A DNA stretch of 64,000 nucleotides from Enterobacteriaceae bacterium. Lineage in GTDB: Bacteria; Pseudomonadota; Gammaproteobacteria; Enterobacterales; Enterobacteriaceae. The notes beneath the pieces were generated by a model. That model did not search any database. It was not told the DNA's origin and saw only the letters and a program-made list of their open reading frames with translations. Positions 11,679-20,763 of the stretch are shown here, piece after piece. The DNA lies in contig CABIZV010000012.1 of the NCBI GenBank assembly GCA_902363335.1, forward strand, positions 1 through 64,000. The letters run 5' to 3'. Every line of letters starts with the position of its first letter. The stretch's first letter is position 1. The translations under genes and the position numbers were made by a program.

Positions 11679-13310
11679 GTGTTAACTCTGCTACACCTGC
11701 TTTCTGCTGTCGCCCTGCTGGTGTGGGGCACCCACATTGTTCGTACCGGCGTCATGCGCGTTTTCGGCGCACGCTTACGTACCGTTCTCAGCCGTAGCGT
11801 TGAGAAAAAACCGCTCGCCTTCTGCGCGGGCATTGGCGTCACTGCGCTGGTGCAAAGCAGCAACGCCACGACCATGCTGGTCACCTCATTTGTCGCCCAG
11901 GATCTGGTGGCGCTGACCCCCGCGCTGGTGATTGTGCTCGGTGCTGACGTTGGTACCGCGCTGATGGCGCGTATCCTGACCTTTGATCTCTCCTGGCTGT
12001 CGCCGCTGCTGATTTTTATCGGCGTGACATTTTTCCTGGGCCGCAAACAGACGCGTGAAGGGCAGCTTGGGCGCGTGGGGATTGGTCTGGGGCTGATTCT
12101 GCTCGCGCTGGAGCTGATTGTGCAGGCGGTAACGCCTATCACCCAGGCGAACGGTGTGCAGGTTATTTTTGCCTCGCTGACCGGCGATATTCTGCTGGAT
12201 GCGCTGATTGGCGCCGTGTTTGCGATCATCAGTTACTCAAGCCTGGCGGCCGTGCTGTTAACCGCGACGTTGACCACCGCCGGGGTGATCTCCTTCCCGG
12301 TCGCGCTGTGCCTGGTTATTGGTGCCAACCTGGGGTCAGGTCTGCTGGCGATGCTCAACAACAGCGCGGCGAACGCTTCCGCCCGCCGTGTGGCGCTCGG
12401 TAGCCTGCTGTTTAAGCTGGTGGGCAGCCTGATTATCCTGCCATTTGTTCACGTCCTGGCGACCACACTGCAAAAGCTGCCGCTGCCGGAAGCCGAGCTG
12501 GTTATCTACTTCCACGTCTTCTATAACCTGATCCGCTGCATCGCTATGGTGCCGTTTGCGGAGCCGATGGCGCGTCTGTGCAAACGCTTGATCCGTGATG
12601 AACCTGAACTTGATGCGCACCTGAAACCGAAACATCTGGACGTGACCGCGCTGGACACCCCGACCCTGGCGCTGGCGAACGCCGCGCGCGAAACGCTGCG
12701 TATTGGCGATGCCACCGAGCAGATGCTGGAAGGGTTGAAAAAGGTGATGAACGGCGAGCCGCGCGAAGAGAAAAACCTGCGCAAGCAGGCGGATGATATC
12801 AACGTGTTGTATACCGCCATCAAGCTCTATCTGGCGCGAATGCCAAAAGACGAACTGGCCGAAGAAGAGTCTCGCCGCTGGGCGGAGATTATTGAGATGT
12901 CGCTTAACCTCGAACAGGCATCGGACATTATTGAGCGTATGGGCAGCGAGATTGCCGATAAATCGCTCGCCGCGCGGCGCGCGTTCTCGATTGAGGGCTT
13001 AAAGGAGCTGGATAGCCTTCATGAACTGCTGCTGGGTAATTTGCAGCTGGCCATGTCGGTATTCTTCTCCGGTGACATTACCACCGCCCGTCGGCTGCGG
13101 CGTAGCAAGCATCGCTTCCGCATCATGAACCGCCGCTATGCGCATGCACACGTTGACCGCCTGCATCAGCAGAACGTACAGAGTATTGAAACCAGTACCC
13201 TGCACCTGGCGCTGTTGGGCGATATGCTGCGTCTGAACTCGCTATTCTGCTCAGTAGCCTACAGCGTGCTCGAACAGCCGGACGAAGACGACGACCGCGA
13301 CGATTACTAG
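11679..13310 (+). CDS. yjbB: Na/Pi-cotransporter family protein YjbB
   Basis: YjbB is an inner-membrane protein that exports phosphate when overproduced in E. coli; its normal role is less certain. The first about 310 residues are strongly hydrophobic and hold two repeats of the Na/Pi cotransporter type, visible as GVTALVQSSNATTM and the related ISYSSLAAV block. The C-terminal about 220 residues are charged and helical, resembling a PhoU-like domain. The length of 543 residues equals the E. coli protein. The start is GTG at 11679, preceded by AAGGAGAAG. REP elements flank the gene on both sides. Confidence 0.95.
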   Translation: MLTLLHLLSAVALLVWGTHIVRTGVMRVFGARLRTVLSRSVEKKPLAFCAGIGVTALVQSSNATTMLVTSFVAQDLVALTPALVIVLGADVGTALMARILTFDLSWLSPLLIFIGVTFFLGRKQTREGQLGRVGIGLGLILLALELIVQAVTPITQANGVQVIFASLTGDILLDALIGAVFAIISYSSLAAVLLTATLTTAGVISFPVALCLVIGANLGSGLLAMLNNSAANASARRVALGSLLFKLVGSLIILPFVHVLATTLQKLPLPEAELVIYFHVFYNLIRCIAMVPFAEPMARLCKRLIRDEPELDAHLKPKHLDVTALDTPTLALANAARETLRIGDATEQMLEGLKKVMNGEPREEKNLRKQADDINVLYTAIKLYLARMPKDELAEEESRRWAEIIEMSLNLEQASDIIERMGSEIADKSLAARRAFSIEGLKELDSLHELLLGNLQLAMSVFFSGDITTARRLRRSKHRFRIMNRRYAHAHVDRLHQQNVQSIETSTLHLALLGDMLRLNSLFCSVAYSVLEQPDEDDDRDDY

Positions 13311-13312
13311 CT

Positions 13313-13390
13313 TGTAGGCCTGATAAGCATCGCGCCATCAGGCTCTTCGGTGCAGAATGCCGGATGGCGGCTTCGCCTTATCCGGCCTAC
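13313..13390. repeat. REP pair after yjbB
   Basis: Facing REP units GTAGGCCTGATAAG...CCATCAGGC and TGCCGGATGGCG...CTTATCCGGCCTAC lie directly after the yjbB stop. Confidence 0.9.
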
Positions 13391-13400
13391 AACCCTACGC

Positions 13401-13507
13401 TCGAGCACATTTGTAACTCCGGCGAGATGTTTAAACCGATTCCGGCATTTCGCGACATTCGAGCACATTTGTAGCCCGGGCGAGGCGTTTACGCCGACCC
13501 CGGGGAT
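13401..13507. repeat. Diverged tandem copies of a GTAGCCCGG-class REP
   Basis: TCGAGCACATTTGTA occurs at 13401-13415 and 13459-13473. Each copy is followed by a REP-like hairpin, intact in the second copy and clearly decayed in the first. The unit offset is 58 bp. Confidence 0.75.
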
Positions 13508-13522
13508 GCACCTAACCCGCCA

Positions 13523-14212
13523 TCAGAACCGATGCCCGGCCTCCAGCGCCACCGCTTCCTCGCCCGCTTTAAACACGTACGTGGTATTCGGCCCGCCCAG
13601 CGTTGCATGTCCTTGCGCCACCTGAATCCAGTTGCCCTCCGGCAGCCCAATCACCGTTAACTCTGGTGCCACCACCAGCAGCTCGCGGATACGCTGTTCG
13701 CGGGTTTCGCCTTTATGTCCTTCCGGCAATGCATTGGTGAAGTGTGGGTTAATCTGTAATGGGAAAAGCCCCAGCGCATCAAAACCTTTCGGATCAACAA
13801 TAGGCATATCGTTAGTGGTGCGGATGGTCGGGCAGGCGAGATTTGCCCCGGCGCTCCAGCCGATATACAGCGCGCCGCGCTTCACCACGTCGACAATCGG
13901 TGCCAGCAGCCCGCGCTCACGGCTTTCTTTAAGCAACTGGAAGGTGTTACCGCCGCCGACAATCACCAGCTCAGCATTCTCAATGGCGGAAACCGGATCG
14001 GCGACGCTATGAATACCGGTGACCGTCACGCCCAGCGGCGCAAAGACAGCGGCAGTTTTCGCGGTGTAATCGTCCCAGGTCTGCGTCACCCCAGCAAACG
14101 GGATAAACACTGCAGAACGGCGACCGTTAAGCTGTGACGCAATCAGCGGCATCGCATGTTCCATCCAGGCTTTACCCGGCAGCGTCGAATTACTCAGCAA
14201 AAGCAGTTCCAT
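13523..14212 (-). CDS. pepE: Peptidase E (alpha-aspartyl dipeptidase)
   Basis: PepE hydrolyses dipeptides with an N-terminal aspartate in the cytoplasm. It is a serine peptidase of family S51. The nucleophile Ser120 is in IGWSAGAN and His157 is in INPHF, matching the known catalytic positions in Salmonella PepE. The ATG at 14212 (MELLLLSNST) gives the family length of 229 residues; the longer frame begins inside the ribosome-binding GGGAGAA. The ATG at 14215, directly before, is an equally possible start. It is divergent from rluF. Confidence 0.96.
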   Translation of the reverse strand: MELLLLSNSTLPGKAWMEHAMPLIASQLNGRRSAVFIPFAGVTQTWDDYTAKTAAVFAPLGVTVTGIHSVADPVSAIENAELVIVGGGNTFQLLKESRERGLLAPIVDVVKRGALYIGWSAGANLACPTIRTTNDMPIVDPKGFDALGLFPLQINPHFTNALPEGHKGETREQRIRELLVVAPELTVIGLPEGNWIQVAQGHATLGGPNTTYVFKAGEEAVALEAGHRF

Positions 14213-14388
14213 CATTTCTCCCATTAATCGAAAAATTTTCAGTCAGGGCAGGATGTTATCACTCCAGGAAGCATAGCTCACTGACGCGGCTCACGATGTT
14301 GTGGAATGCTGCTCGCAAGAATGATTTTTCGTGGACTCTTTTTCCACGCCGCCAAGGTAAGGTATATTTCGCTTTTACAGGAGAATTT

Positions 14389-15261
14389 ATGCTGCCAGAC
14401 TCATCAACCCGATTAAATAAATACATCAGCGAAAGCGGGATTTGCTCGCGCCGCGAGGCGGATCGCTATATCGAACAAGGCAACGTCTTCCTTAACGGCA
14501 AACGCGCCACGATTGGCGATCAGGTGATGCCGGGCGACGTGGTGAAGGTAAACGGTCGGTTGATTGAGCCGCGGGAAGCGGATGATTTAGTGCTGATTGC
14601 GCTAAACAAACCTGTCGGCATTGTCAGCACGACCGAAGATGGCGAACGCGATAACATCGTTGATTTTGTTAACCATAGCAAACGTATCTTCCCGATTGGT
14701 CGCCTGGATAAAGACTCTCAGGGGCTGATTTTCCTCACCAACCACGGCGATCTGGTGAACAAGATCCTGCGTGCCGGTAACGACCATGAAAAAGAGTATC
14801 TGGTGACGGTTGATAAGCCGGTGACCGATGACTTTATTCGCGGAATGGGCGCAGGCGTGCCGATTCTGGGGACGGTAACGAAGAAGTGTAAGGTGAAGAA
14901 AGAAGCGCCGTTCGTTTTCCGCATCACCCTGGTGCAGGGTCTGAACCGCCAGATTCGCCGTATGTGCGAATACTTCGGTTTTGAAGTCACGAAGCTTGAA
15001 CGTACGCGTATTATGAACGTCAGCCTGACGGGAATTCCGTTGGGTGAGTGGCGTGACCTGACGGATGACGAGCTTGTCGACCTCTTCAAGCTGATTGAAA
15101 ACTCATCGTCGGATGCGAAGCCGAAAGCCAAGGCTAAACCCAAAACCGCGGGCATTAAACGTCCGGTGGTGAAGATGGAAAAAACCAGTGAAAAACCAGC
15201 GCGCCCGGCGGCTAACGGTAAACGTTTTGTCTCACCGGGGCGTAAAAAGAAAGGGCGTTAA
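14389..15261 (+). CDS. rluF: 23S rRNA pseudouridine(2604) synthase
   Basis: RluF converts U2604 of 23S rRNA, and U35 of tRNA-Tyr, to pseudouridine. An S4 RNA-binding domain covers about residues 7-65. The catalytic Asp107 is in GRLDKDSQGL, and RQIRRMCEYFG marks the RsuA-type catalytic domain. A lysine-rich, disordered-looking tail begins near residue 240. The frame is open far upstream, but the ATG at 14389 gives the family length of 290 residues and follows CAGGAGAATTT. Its stop codon overlaps that of the convergent yjbD. Confidence 0.97.
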   Translation: MLPDSSTRLNKYISESGICSRREADRYIEQGNVFLNGKRATIGDQVMPGDVVKVNGRLIEPREADDLVLIALNKPVGIVSTTEDGERDNIVDFVNHSKRIFPIGRLDKDSQGLIFLTNHGDLVNKILRAGNDHEKEYLVTVDKPVTDDFIRGMGAGVPILGTVTKKCKVKKEAPFVFRITLVQGLNRQIRRMCEYFGFEVTKLERTRIMNVSLTGIPLGEWRDLTDDELVDLFKLIENSSSDAKPKAKAKPKTAGIKRPVVKMEKTSEKPARPAANGKRFVSPGRKKKGR

Positions 15262-15530
15262 CGTCTGCCGCGCGTCGGGGTATTAGCCGACCACGAGAAT
15301 GAACTTTCGGTATCCGGTTTATAAGCCTGCTTTTTCTTCAACTGGCGGGCTTTTTTGGCTTCGGCTTCGCGCTCTGCCATCAGCTTGTCGATGTACTCCT
15401 TTTTGACGCTGTTGGTTTCGGCGTTGGTGAGCAGACGGCCATGCGCAATGCGCGCGCGGTCGAGCAGCGTTTTCAGTTCGCGCTGTTCACGCTCGGTCAT
15501 CTCTTTTTGTGTAATGCGGGGGAGTGCCAT
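15258..15530 (-). CDS. yjbD: DUF3811 family protein YjbD
   Basis: This is a 90-residue cytoplasmic protein of unknown function conserved in enterobacteria. It is highly charged, with a likely helical centre (EREQRELKTLLDRARIAHGR) and a basic stretch (KKARQLKKKQAYKP). The start at 15530 (MALPRITQKEM) is preferred over an in-frame start at 15623, because the extra residues come from a REP element and are absent from E. coli YjbD. The last four bases are shared with the rluF stop region on the other strand. Confidence 0.9.
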   Translation of the reverse strand: MALPRITQKEMTEREQRELKTLLDRARIAHGRLLTNAETNSVKKEYIDKLMAEREAEAKKARQLKKKQAYKPDTESSFSWSANTPTRGRR

Positions 15531-15586
15531 AAGGGGTGCCCTCAATCGGATGGTTAACCCAGTGTACGGCAAAGAGGCATATCTTT

Positions 15587-15742
15587 GTAGGCCGGATAAG
15601 GCGTTTACGCCGCCATCCGGCAATGCGCGGCATTTTGCCCGATGGCGCTACGCTTATTGGGCCACATTTTGTGGAGCCGCGTCGCCGGGATTTGTATGGA
15701 ACCTTCCCCGGAGTCGGTGCTTGCGCACCTCGTCCGGGCTAC
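15587..15742. repeat. Mixed REP cluster between yjbD and panS
   Basis: A REP unit (15587-15622) is followed by a diverged second unit ending near 15660 and then by a GTAGCCCGG-class element on the opposite strand (TTCCCCGG...CCGGGCTAC, about 15704-15742). Confidence 0.85.
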
Positions 15743-15746
15743 AGGA

Positions 15747-16688
15747 TCAACTTTCTTTTACGGTTTTACGCGGTTTTTCAGTGATCGGCTTTCCTGACCA
15801 ATACCCCGCCAGCAGCGAGCCAGACAGGTTATGCCAGACGGAGAACAGCGCGCCGGGCAGCGCCGCCAGCGGCCCAAAGTAGATTTTACCCAGCGCGGCT
15901 GCCAGCCCCGAGTTTTGCATCCCGACTTCAATCGCCAGCGTCCGGCAGGTGGACTCATCAAAGCCAAACAGCTTCCCACCCCAGTAACCGCCAAGCAGGC
16001 CAATTGTGTTATGCAAAATTACCGCAATAATCACTACAAAGCCGACCGACGCAATGTGTGAAGCCGAGCCTGCCACCACCGCGCTAATAATCGCCAGAAT
16101 ACACACCATTGAGAATGCAGGCAGGTAAGGTTCAACGGCCTTCACGACGCGAGGGAACAGATGATGAATCACCAGGCCTAGTGCAATTGGGATCACCACA
16201 ATTTGCAAAATGCTGAGCAGCATACCCATCACATCCACCTGGATATGCGCGTCCACGTAAAGACGCGTGAGCAGCGGCGTGGCCACCACGCCGACCAGCG
16301 TGGACACGGAGGAAATGGTGACAGAGAGCGCGACATCACCCTTTGCCAGATAGATCATCACGTTAGAGGCCGTACCGCTAGCCACGCTGCCGACTAATAC
16401 CATCCCGGCCGACAGCTCCGGCGGCATATGAAAAGCCAGCGCCAGTAGCCACGCGGCAAGCGGCATCACCAGATAGTGCAGGAAAATTCCTGCGGCAACC
16501 GGCGCCGGGCGTGAGAGCACGCGTTTAAAGTCGTCAACTTTCAGATGCACGCCCATGCCGAACATAATCAGCATCAGCAGCGACGGCACCAGCGGCCCGA
16601 TGGGCGTGAAGGTAGTGGGAGTGAAGTAGGCAATAATAGAAAGCAGCAGCGCCCATAACGGGAACAGCCGGGTGAGAACGGCGAGCAT
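15747..16688 (-). CDS. panS: BASS-family transporter, ketopantoate/pantoate transporter PanS-like
   Basis: This 313-residue inner-membrane protein has about nine to ten hydrophobic segments and the bile acid:sodium symporter (BASS) fold markers GSVASGTASNVMIYLAKGD and EVGMQNSGLA. In Salmonella a BASS protein, PanS (STM4195), encoded in this part of the chromosome lets cells take up coenzyme A precursors. Position and sequence type make it the likely counterpart, but transport was not inferred from specific residues. The ATG at 16688 follows AAGGA. E. coli K-12 lacks a gene here. Confidence 0.75.
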   Translation of the reverse strand: MLAVLTRLFPLWALLLSIIAYFTPTTFTPIGPLVPSLLMLIMFGMGVHLKVDDFKRVLSRPAPVAAGIFLHYLVMPLAAWLLALAFHMPPELSAGMVLVGSVASGTASNVMIYLAKGDVALSVTISSVSTLVGVVATPLLTRLYVDAHIQVDVMGMLLSILQIVVIPIALGLVIHHLFPRVVKAVEPYLPAFSMVCILAIISAVVAGSASHIASVGFVVIIAVILHNTIGLLGGYWGGKLFGFDESTCRTLAIEVGMQNSGLAAALGKIYFGPLAALPGALFSVWHNLSGSLLAGYWSGKPITEKPRKTVKES

Positions 16689-16726
16689 GATGTATTCCTT
16701 GCGATGAATGTGTGTTGTGTTGTTAT

Positions 16727-16750
16727 AAAAAAGCCGGGTTCGAGCCCGGC
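16727..16750 (-). terminator. lysC terminator
   Basis: On the minus strand AGCCGGGCTCGAACCCGGCT is followed by TTTTTT. It lies between lysC and panS and would separate their transcripts. Confidence 0.9.
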
Positions 16751-16822
16751 TATAGTTATTGTTTATCGCGTGATGAAATATTATTCAAACAAATTATGTT
16801 CATGTTCCCGCAATGGGCACGC

Positions 16823-16860
16823 CGTAGGCCGGATAAGACGCAAAGCGTCGCCATCCGGCG
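16823..16860. repeat. Single REP downstream of lysC
   Basis: GTAGGCCGGATAAGACG...CGCCATCCGGCG forms one REP hairpin in the lysC 3' untranslated region, before its terminator. Confidence 0.88.
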
Positions 16861-16871
16861 TAAACGTTCAA

Positions 16872-18221
16872 TCATTCGAACAAATTATGGTGAAGTTTCT
16901 GCACCACCTGTTCCGCTTCCGCACCTGGTACCAGGAAGCACAGGTTATGGCTGGATGCGCCATAACAAATCATGCGGATATTGAACGGATCCAGCACGCC
17001 AAATACCTCTTTGCCTACGCCGCAGGCTTTTGACAGGTCGTTACCGATAAGCGCCACCAGGGCCAGATTCTCTTCCACTTCAACGCGGCACAGCGCCGAC
17101 AGTTCCATCAATAAGGACTGCGTCAGCAGGGTGTCTCCGGTTGAGGTGGAACCGGTGGTGTCCAGCGTCAGCGCGACGCTCACTTCGGAGGTGGTAATAA
17201 GGTCGACCGAAATATTGTGGCGCGCCAGAATGCCGAACACTTCCGCCAGGAAGCCGCGGGAGTGCAGCATATTCAGGCTATGCAGGGTTAGCAGGGTTTG
17301 CTTACGACGTAGTGCCAGCGCGCGGAACAGCGGTGGGTTAGTGGTTTCATTACACACCAGAGTACCTCCGGCTTTCGGATCTTTGCTGGAACCGACAAAC
17401 ACCGGAATATCGCTGCGCACTGCGGGCAACAGCGTCGCAGGATGCAGCACTTTCGCGCCAAAGGTTGCCAGCTCTGCGGCCTCTTCAAAGGCAATTTCAT
17501 CAATGCGTTTCGCCGCTGGAACCACGCGCGGATCGGTGGTGTAGATGCCCGGCACGTCGGTCCAGATATCCACACGGGTGGCATGCAGCGCTTCGCCAAG
17601 CAGCGCGGCGGTGTAGTCGCTACCGCCACGGCCAAGCGTCGTGGTGCGGCCTGTGCTCTCGCTGCCGATAAAGCCTTGGGTTATCACCAGACCTTCATCC
17701 AGGCGCGGGGTCAGTAGCTGTGCGGTGAGTTCGGCCAGTGCGGCAATATCCGGCTCGGCGCGACCAAAGCGATCGCTGGTGCGCATGACTTTGCGCACGT
17801 CAAACCACTGCGCCTGAACGTTACGCTCACGCAGAATCTCGACAAACAGCAGGGTCGACATCAGCTCGCCATGGCTCACCAGATCGTCGGTCAGCGCGGT
17901 CGTCGTTTTGGTCGCGGCAGCTTCCGCCAGCGTCGCCAGATTATCCAGCAGCCTTTCGATTTCATCGCGAATCACGGCAGGCTGAGATAAACGGTCGAGA
18001 ATGGCATATTGAATGGCGCGGATGGCGTCGAGTTTGGCAAGACGTTCAGCGGGCTCCAGACCTTCAGCCAGCGCCACCAGCAGGTTGGTGATGCCAGCCG
18101 AGGCGGACAGCACGACGACGCGCACGCTGGCGTCGGAGAGCACCACGTCGGCGCTGCGGTTCATAGCATCAAAATCGGCTACGCTGGTTCCGCCAAATTT
18201 GGCGACTACTAATGCTGTCAT
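16872..18221 (-). CDS. lysC: Lysine-sensitive aspartokinase III
   Basis: LysC phosphorylates aspartate, the first step to lysine, threonine and methionine, and is inhibited by lysine. The N-terminal kinase domain starts with VAKFGGTSVAD (Lys8 in KFGGTS). The C-terminal half holds two ACT-type regions (NISVDLITTSEVSVAL and ICYGASSHNLCFLV). The length is 449 residues, as in E. coli. The ATG at 18221 follows GAGGTTATT, and that ribosome-binding site can pair with upstream leader sequence. A lysine riboswitch precedes the gene. Confidence 0.97.
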   Translation of the reverse strand: MTALVVAKFGGTSVADFDAMNRSADVVLSDASVRVVVLSASAGITNLLVALAEGLEPAERLAKLDAIRAIQYAILDRLSQPAVIRDEIERLLDNLATLAEAAATKTTTALTDDLVSHGELMSTLLFVEILRERNVQAQWFDVRKVMRTSDRFGRAEPDIAALAELTAQLLTPRLDEGLVITQGFIGSESTGRTTTLGRGGSDYTAALLGEALHATRVDIWTDVPGIYTTDPRVVPAAKRIDEIAFEEAAELATFGAKVLHPATLLPAVRSDIPVFVGSSKDPKAGGTLVCNETTNPPLFRALALRRKQTLLTLHSLNMLHSRGFLAEVFGILARHNISVDLITTSEVSVALTLDTTGSTSTGDTLLTQSLLMELSALCRVEVEENLALVALIGNDLSKACGVGKEVFGVLDPFNIRMICYGASSHNLCFLVPGAEAEQVVQKLHHNLFE

Positions 18222-18226
18222 AATAA

Positions 18227-18288
18227 CCTCGTGTCAGGGGAGGGCTGGCTTTATAAGTCAGACCAAATTATTCAGCCTTGGCACAAGG
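18227..18288 (-). promoter_or_regulatory. Candidate ribosome-site sequestering helix of lysC
   Basis: The seven bases covering the lysC Shine-Dalgarno (18227-18233, CACGAGG on the minus strand) pair with CCTTGTG at 18282-18288, with one G-U pair. This helix would hide the ribosome-binding site and fits the translational control known for the E. coli lysC riboswitch. Confidence 0.55.
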
Positions 18289-18338
18289 GAAGAGCGAAAG
18301 ACGGGTGGGCGCAGAGCGATAAACAACTACGATTTCAC

Positions 18339-18528
18339 CCAGAAGTGCTCCACCACTTGTGAAACGTGCGACTGCGAACGTTTCTGGTGACAACCCAGGG
18401 GATTCAGCCCCTGTAGCCGATGATGAACGCAACCTGTTGTTCACTCATCTCGGCGTTGCTCCCCTTCAGGTGTTTTCACAGGACTGGTTCCTCAAACACC
18501 GTTTACCTGGGCAACGCGCCTCTTCTGG
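18339..18528 (-). promoter_or_regulatory. Lysine riboswitch (L box) in the lysC leader
   Basis: The minus strand closely matches the recalled E. coli lysC leader. The P1 arms CCAGAAG (18522-18528) and CTTCTGG (18339-18345) enclose the conserved junction pieces, including AGAGGCGCG, GTAAACGGTG, GAGGAACCAGTC, CATCGGCTACAGGGGCTG and AAGTGGTGGAGCACTTC. The leader begins near GTACTACCTGCG (about 18551). Bound lysine is expected to lower lysC translation. Confidence 0.95.
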
Positions 18529-18776
18529 CCTGCGCGAGCGCAGGTAGTACATTTATAAATAAAGCGTTAGCGGGTAGGTTGTCAACGCTGGGGTTATGCG
18601 GATTTTTCATGCAACCCAGGGTCTGAGAAACCAGACTTATAAAGGCCGTTTTTTTGTCTGTTTTCTGCACGATTTTGTCATCCCGAGGGGGGATAACATT
18701 AAAACCATCACAATTTTTTGTGACTGGCGCTACAATCGAGGACAGTTACGATTTTTAAATCAGAAGGGTATTGCTA

Positions 18777-20426
18777 ATGAAAAATATCAATCCAACGCAG
18801 ACCGCTGCGTGGCAGGCACTACAGAAACACTTCGATGAAATGAAGGACGTCACCATTGCGCAACTGTTCGCAAAAGACGGTGACCGTTTTGGCAAGTTCT
18901 CCGCCACCTTCGACGACCAGATGCTGGTCGACTTCTCTAAAAACCGCATCACTGAAGAGACCCTGGCTAAACTGCTTAATCTGGCTAAAGAAACCGATCT
19001 GAGCGGCGCTATCAAGTCCATGTTCTCTGGCGAAAAGATCAACCGCACTGAAGACCGTGCCGTGCTGCACGTCGCGCTGCGTAACCGTAGCAATACCCCG
19101 ATTGTGGTTGATGGCAAAGATGTGATGCCGGAAGTGAACGCGGTGCTGGAGAAGATGAAATCCTTCTCCGAAGCGATTATTTCAGGTAGCTGGAAAGGCT
19201 ATACCGGCAAAGCGATTACCGACGTCGTCAACATCGGTATCGGCGGCTCCGACCTCGGCCCGTTCATGGTGACCGAAGCGCTGCGTCCGTACAAAAATCA
19301 CCTGAACATGCACTTTGTTTCCAACGTTGACGGCACCCATATCGCCGAAACGCTGAAAACGCTGAACCCGGAAACCACCCTGTTCCTCGTGGCGTCTAAA
19401 ACCTTCACTACCCAGGAAACCATGACCAACGCCCACAGCGCGCGCGACTGGTTCCTGGCAAGCGCGGGCGACCAGAAGCACGTAGCGAAACACTTCGCGG
19501 CGCTGTCTACCAACGGTAAAGCGGTTTCTGAGTTCGGTATCGACACCGCCAACATGTTTGAATTCTGGGACTGGGTGGGCGGTCGTTACTCTCTGTGGTC
19601 AGCGATTGGTCTGTCTATCATCCTGTCGGTTGGCTACGACAACTTTGTTGAGCTGCTGTCCGGCGCCCATGCGATGGACAAACACTTCTCCACCGCACCG
19701 GCTGAGAAAAACCTGCCGGTACTGCTGGCGCTGATTGGTATCTGGTACAACAACTTCTACGGCACCGAAACCGAAGCGATTCTGCCGTACGACCAGTACA
19801 TGCACCGCTTTGCCGCCTACTTCCAGCAGGGCAACATGGAGTCCAACGGTAAGTATGTTGACCGTAACGGCAACAAGGTTGAACACCAGACTGGCCCAAT
19901 CATCTGGGGCGAGCCGGGCACCAACGGTCAACACGCGTTCTATCAGCTGATTCACCAGGGCACCAAAATCGTTCCGTGCGATTTCATCGCCCCGGCTATC
20001 ACCCATAACCCGCTGACCGACCATCATCCAAAACTGCTGTCTAACTTCTTTGCTCAGACCGAAGCGCTGGCGTTTGGTAAATCTCGCGAAGTGGTCGAGC
20101 AGGAATACCGTGACCAGGGTAAAGATCCTGCGACGCTGGACTACGTGGTGCCATTCAAAGTGTTTGAAGGTAACCGCCCAACCAACTCCATCCTGCTGCG
20201 CGAAATCACGCCGTACAGCCTGGGTGCGCTTATCGCCATGTATGAGCACAAAATCTTCACTCAGGGCGCTATCCTGAATATTTTCACCTTCGACCAATGG
20301 GGCGTAGAGCTTGGCAAACAGCTGGCTAACCGCATTCTGCCGGAGCTCAATGATGATAAAGCCGTTGATAGCCATGACAGTTCAACAAATGGCCTGATCA
20401 ACCGCTATAAATCCTGGCGCGCGTAA
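18777..20426 (+). CDS. pgi: Glucose-6-phosphate isomerase
   Basis: Pgi interconverts glucose-6-phosphate and fructose-6-phosphate in glycolysis. The 549-residue protein carries both family signatures, WVGGRYSLWSAIG and the C-terminal FTFDQWGVELGK, plus the SKTFTTQET loop that binds the phosphate. The ATG at 18777 (MKNINPTQ) gives the family length; a TTG two codons earlier is unlikely to be used. CAGAAGGG serves as ribosome site. It is divergent from the lysC leader, and a strong terminator separates it from yjbE. Confidence 0.98.
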   Translation: MKNINPTQTAAWQALQKHFDEMKDVTIAQLFAKDGDRFGKFSATFDDQMLVDFSKNRITEETLAKLLNLAKETDLSGAIKSMFSGEKINRTEDRAVLHVALRNRSNTPIVVDGKDVMPEVNAVLEKMKSFSEAIISGSWKGYTGKAITDVVNIGIGGSDLGPFMVTEALRPYKNHLNMHFVSNVDGTHIAETLKTLNPETTLFLVASKTFTTQETMTNAHSARDWFLASAGDQKHVAKHFAALSTNGKAVSEFGIDTANMFEFWDWVGGRYSLWSAIGLSIILSVGYDNFVELLSGAHAMDKHFSTAPAEKNLPVLLALIGIWYNNFYGTETEAILPYDQYMHRFAAYFQQGNMESNGKYVDRNGNKVEHQTGPIIWGEPGTNGQHAFYQLIHQGTKIVPCDFIAPAITHNPLTDHHPKLLSNFFAQTEALAFGKSREVVEQEYRDQGKDPATLDYVVPFKVFEGNRPTNSILLREITPYSLGALIAMYEHKIFTQGAILNIFTFDQWGVELGKQLANRILPELNDDKAVDSHDSSTNGLINRYKSWRA

Positions 20427-20441
20427 GGTTATTTATTTTTC

Positions 20442-20469
20442 ATGCCGGCTTTATGCCGGCATTTTTTTT
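20442..20469 (+). terminator. pgi terminator
   Basis: An 8-bp stem ATGCCGGC...GCCGGCAT with loop TTTAT is followed by eight T. Confidence 0.95.
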
Positions 20470-20763
20470 GTCAGATTATTCTGCTTATCCTGATATTCTT
20501 CATTATATTGTTATTGAGCATAATCCTAAATATCATAACGACGACCTCTCATTTTCGGATTATCCGTATATTGCTATTTTTCATAATTCACTCAAATCAT
20601 TGAATTAAATAATTAATTATATTTTTTATATTCAATTTTCTTATTATCCGAAAAGCCTTTCCTTAATATTCCCTACGTCAATCCTGTACATCGCTTTGTG
20701 TATACTCGATGACGCCCGAATATTTCCGGGCATATCTCCATTCATCTAATGAAGGGAATACTT
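20470..20763 (+). promoter_or_regulatory. AT-rich upstream region of yjbEFGH
   Basis: About 290 bases with very high A+T and no supportable gene precede yjbE. The motif AATATTCC at 20665-20672 resembles the core of an RcsB box; the operon is Rcs-controlled in E. coli, but this site is weak and tentative. The A+T content would also suit H-NS silencing. Confidence 0.4.
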
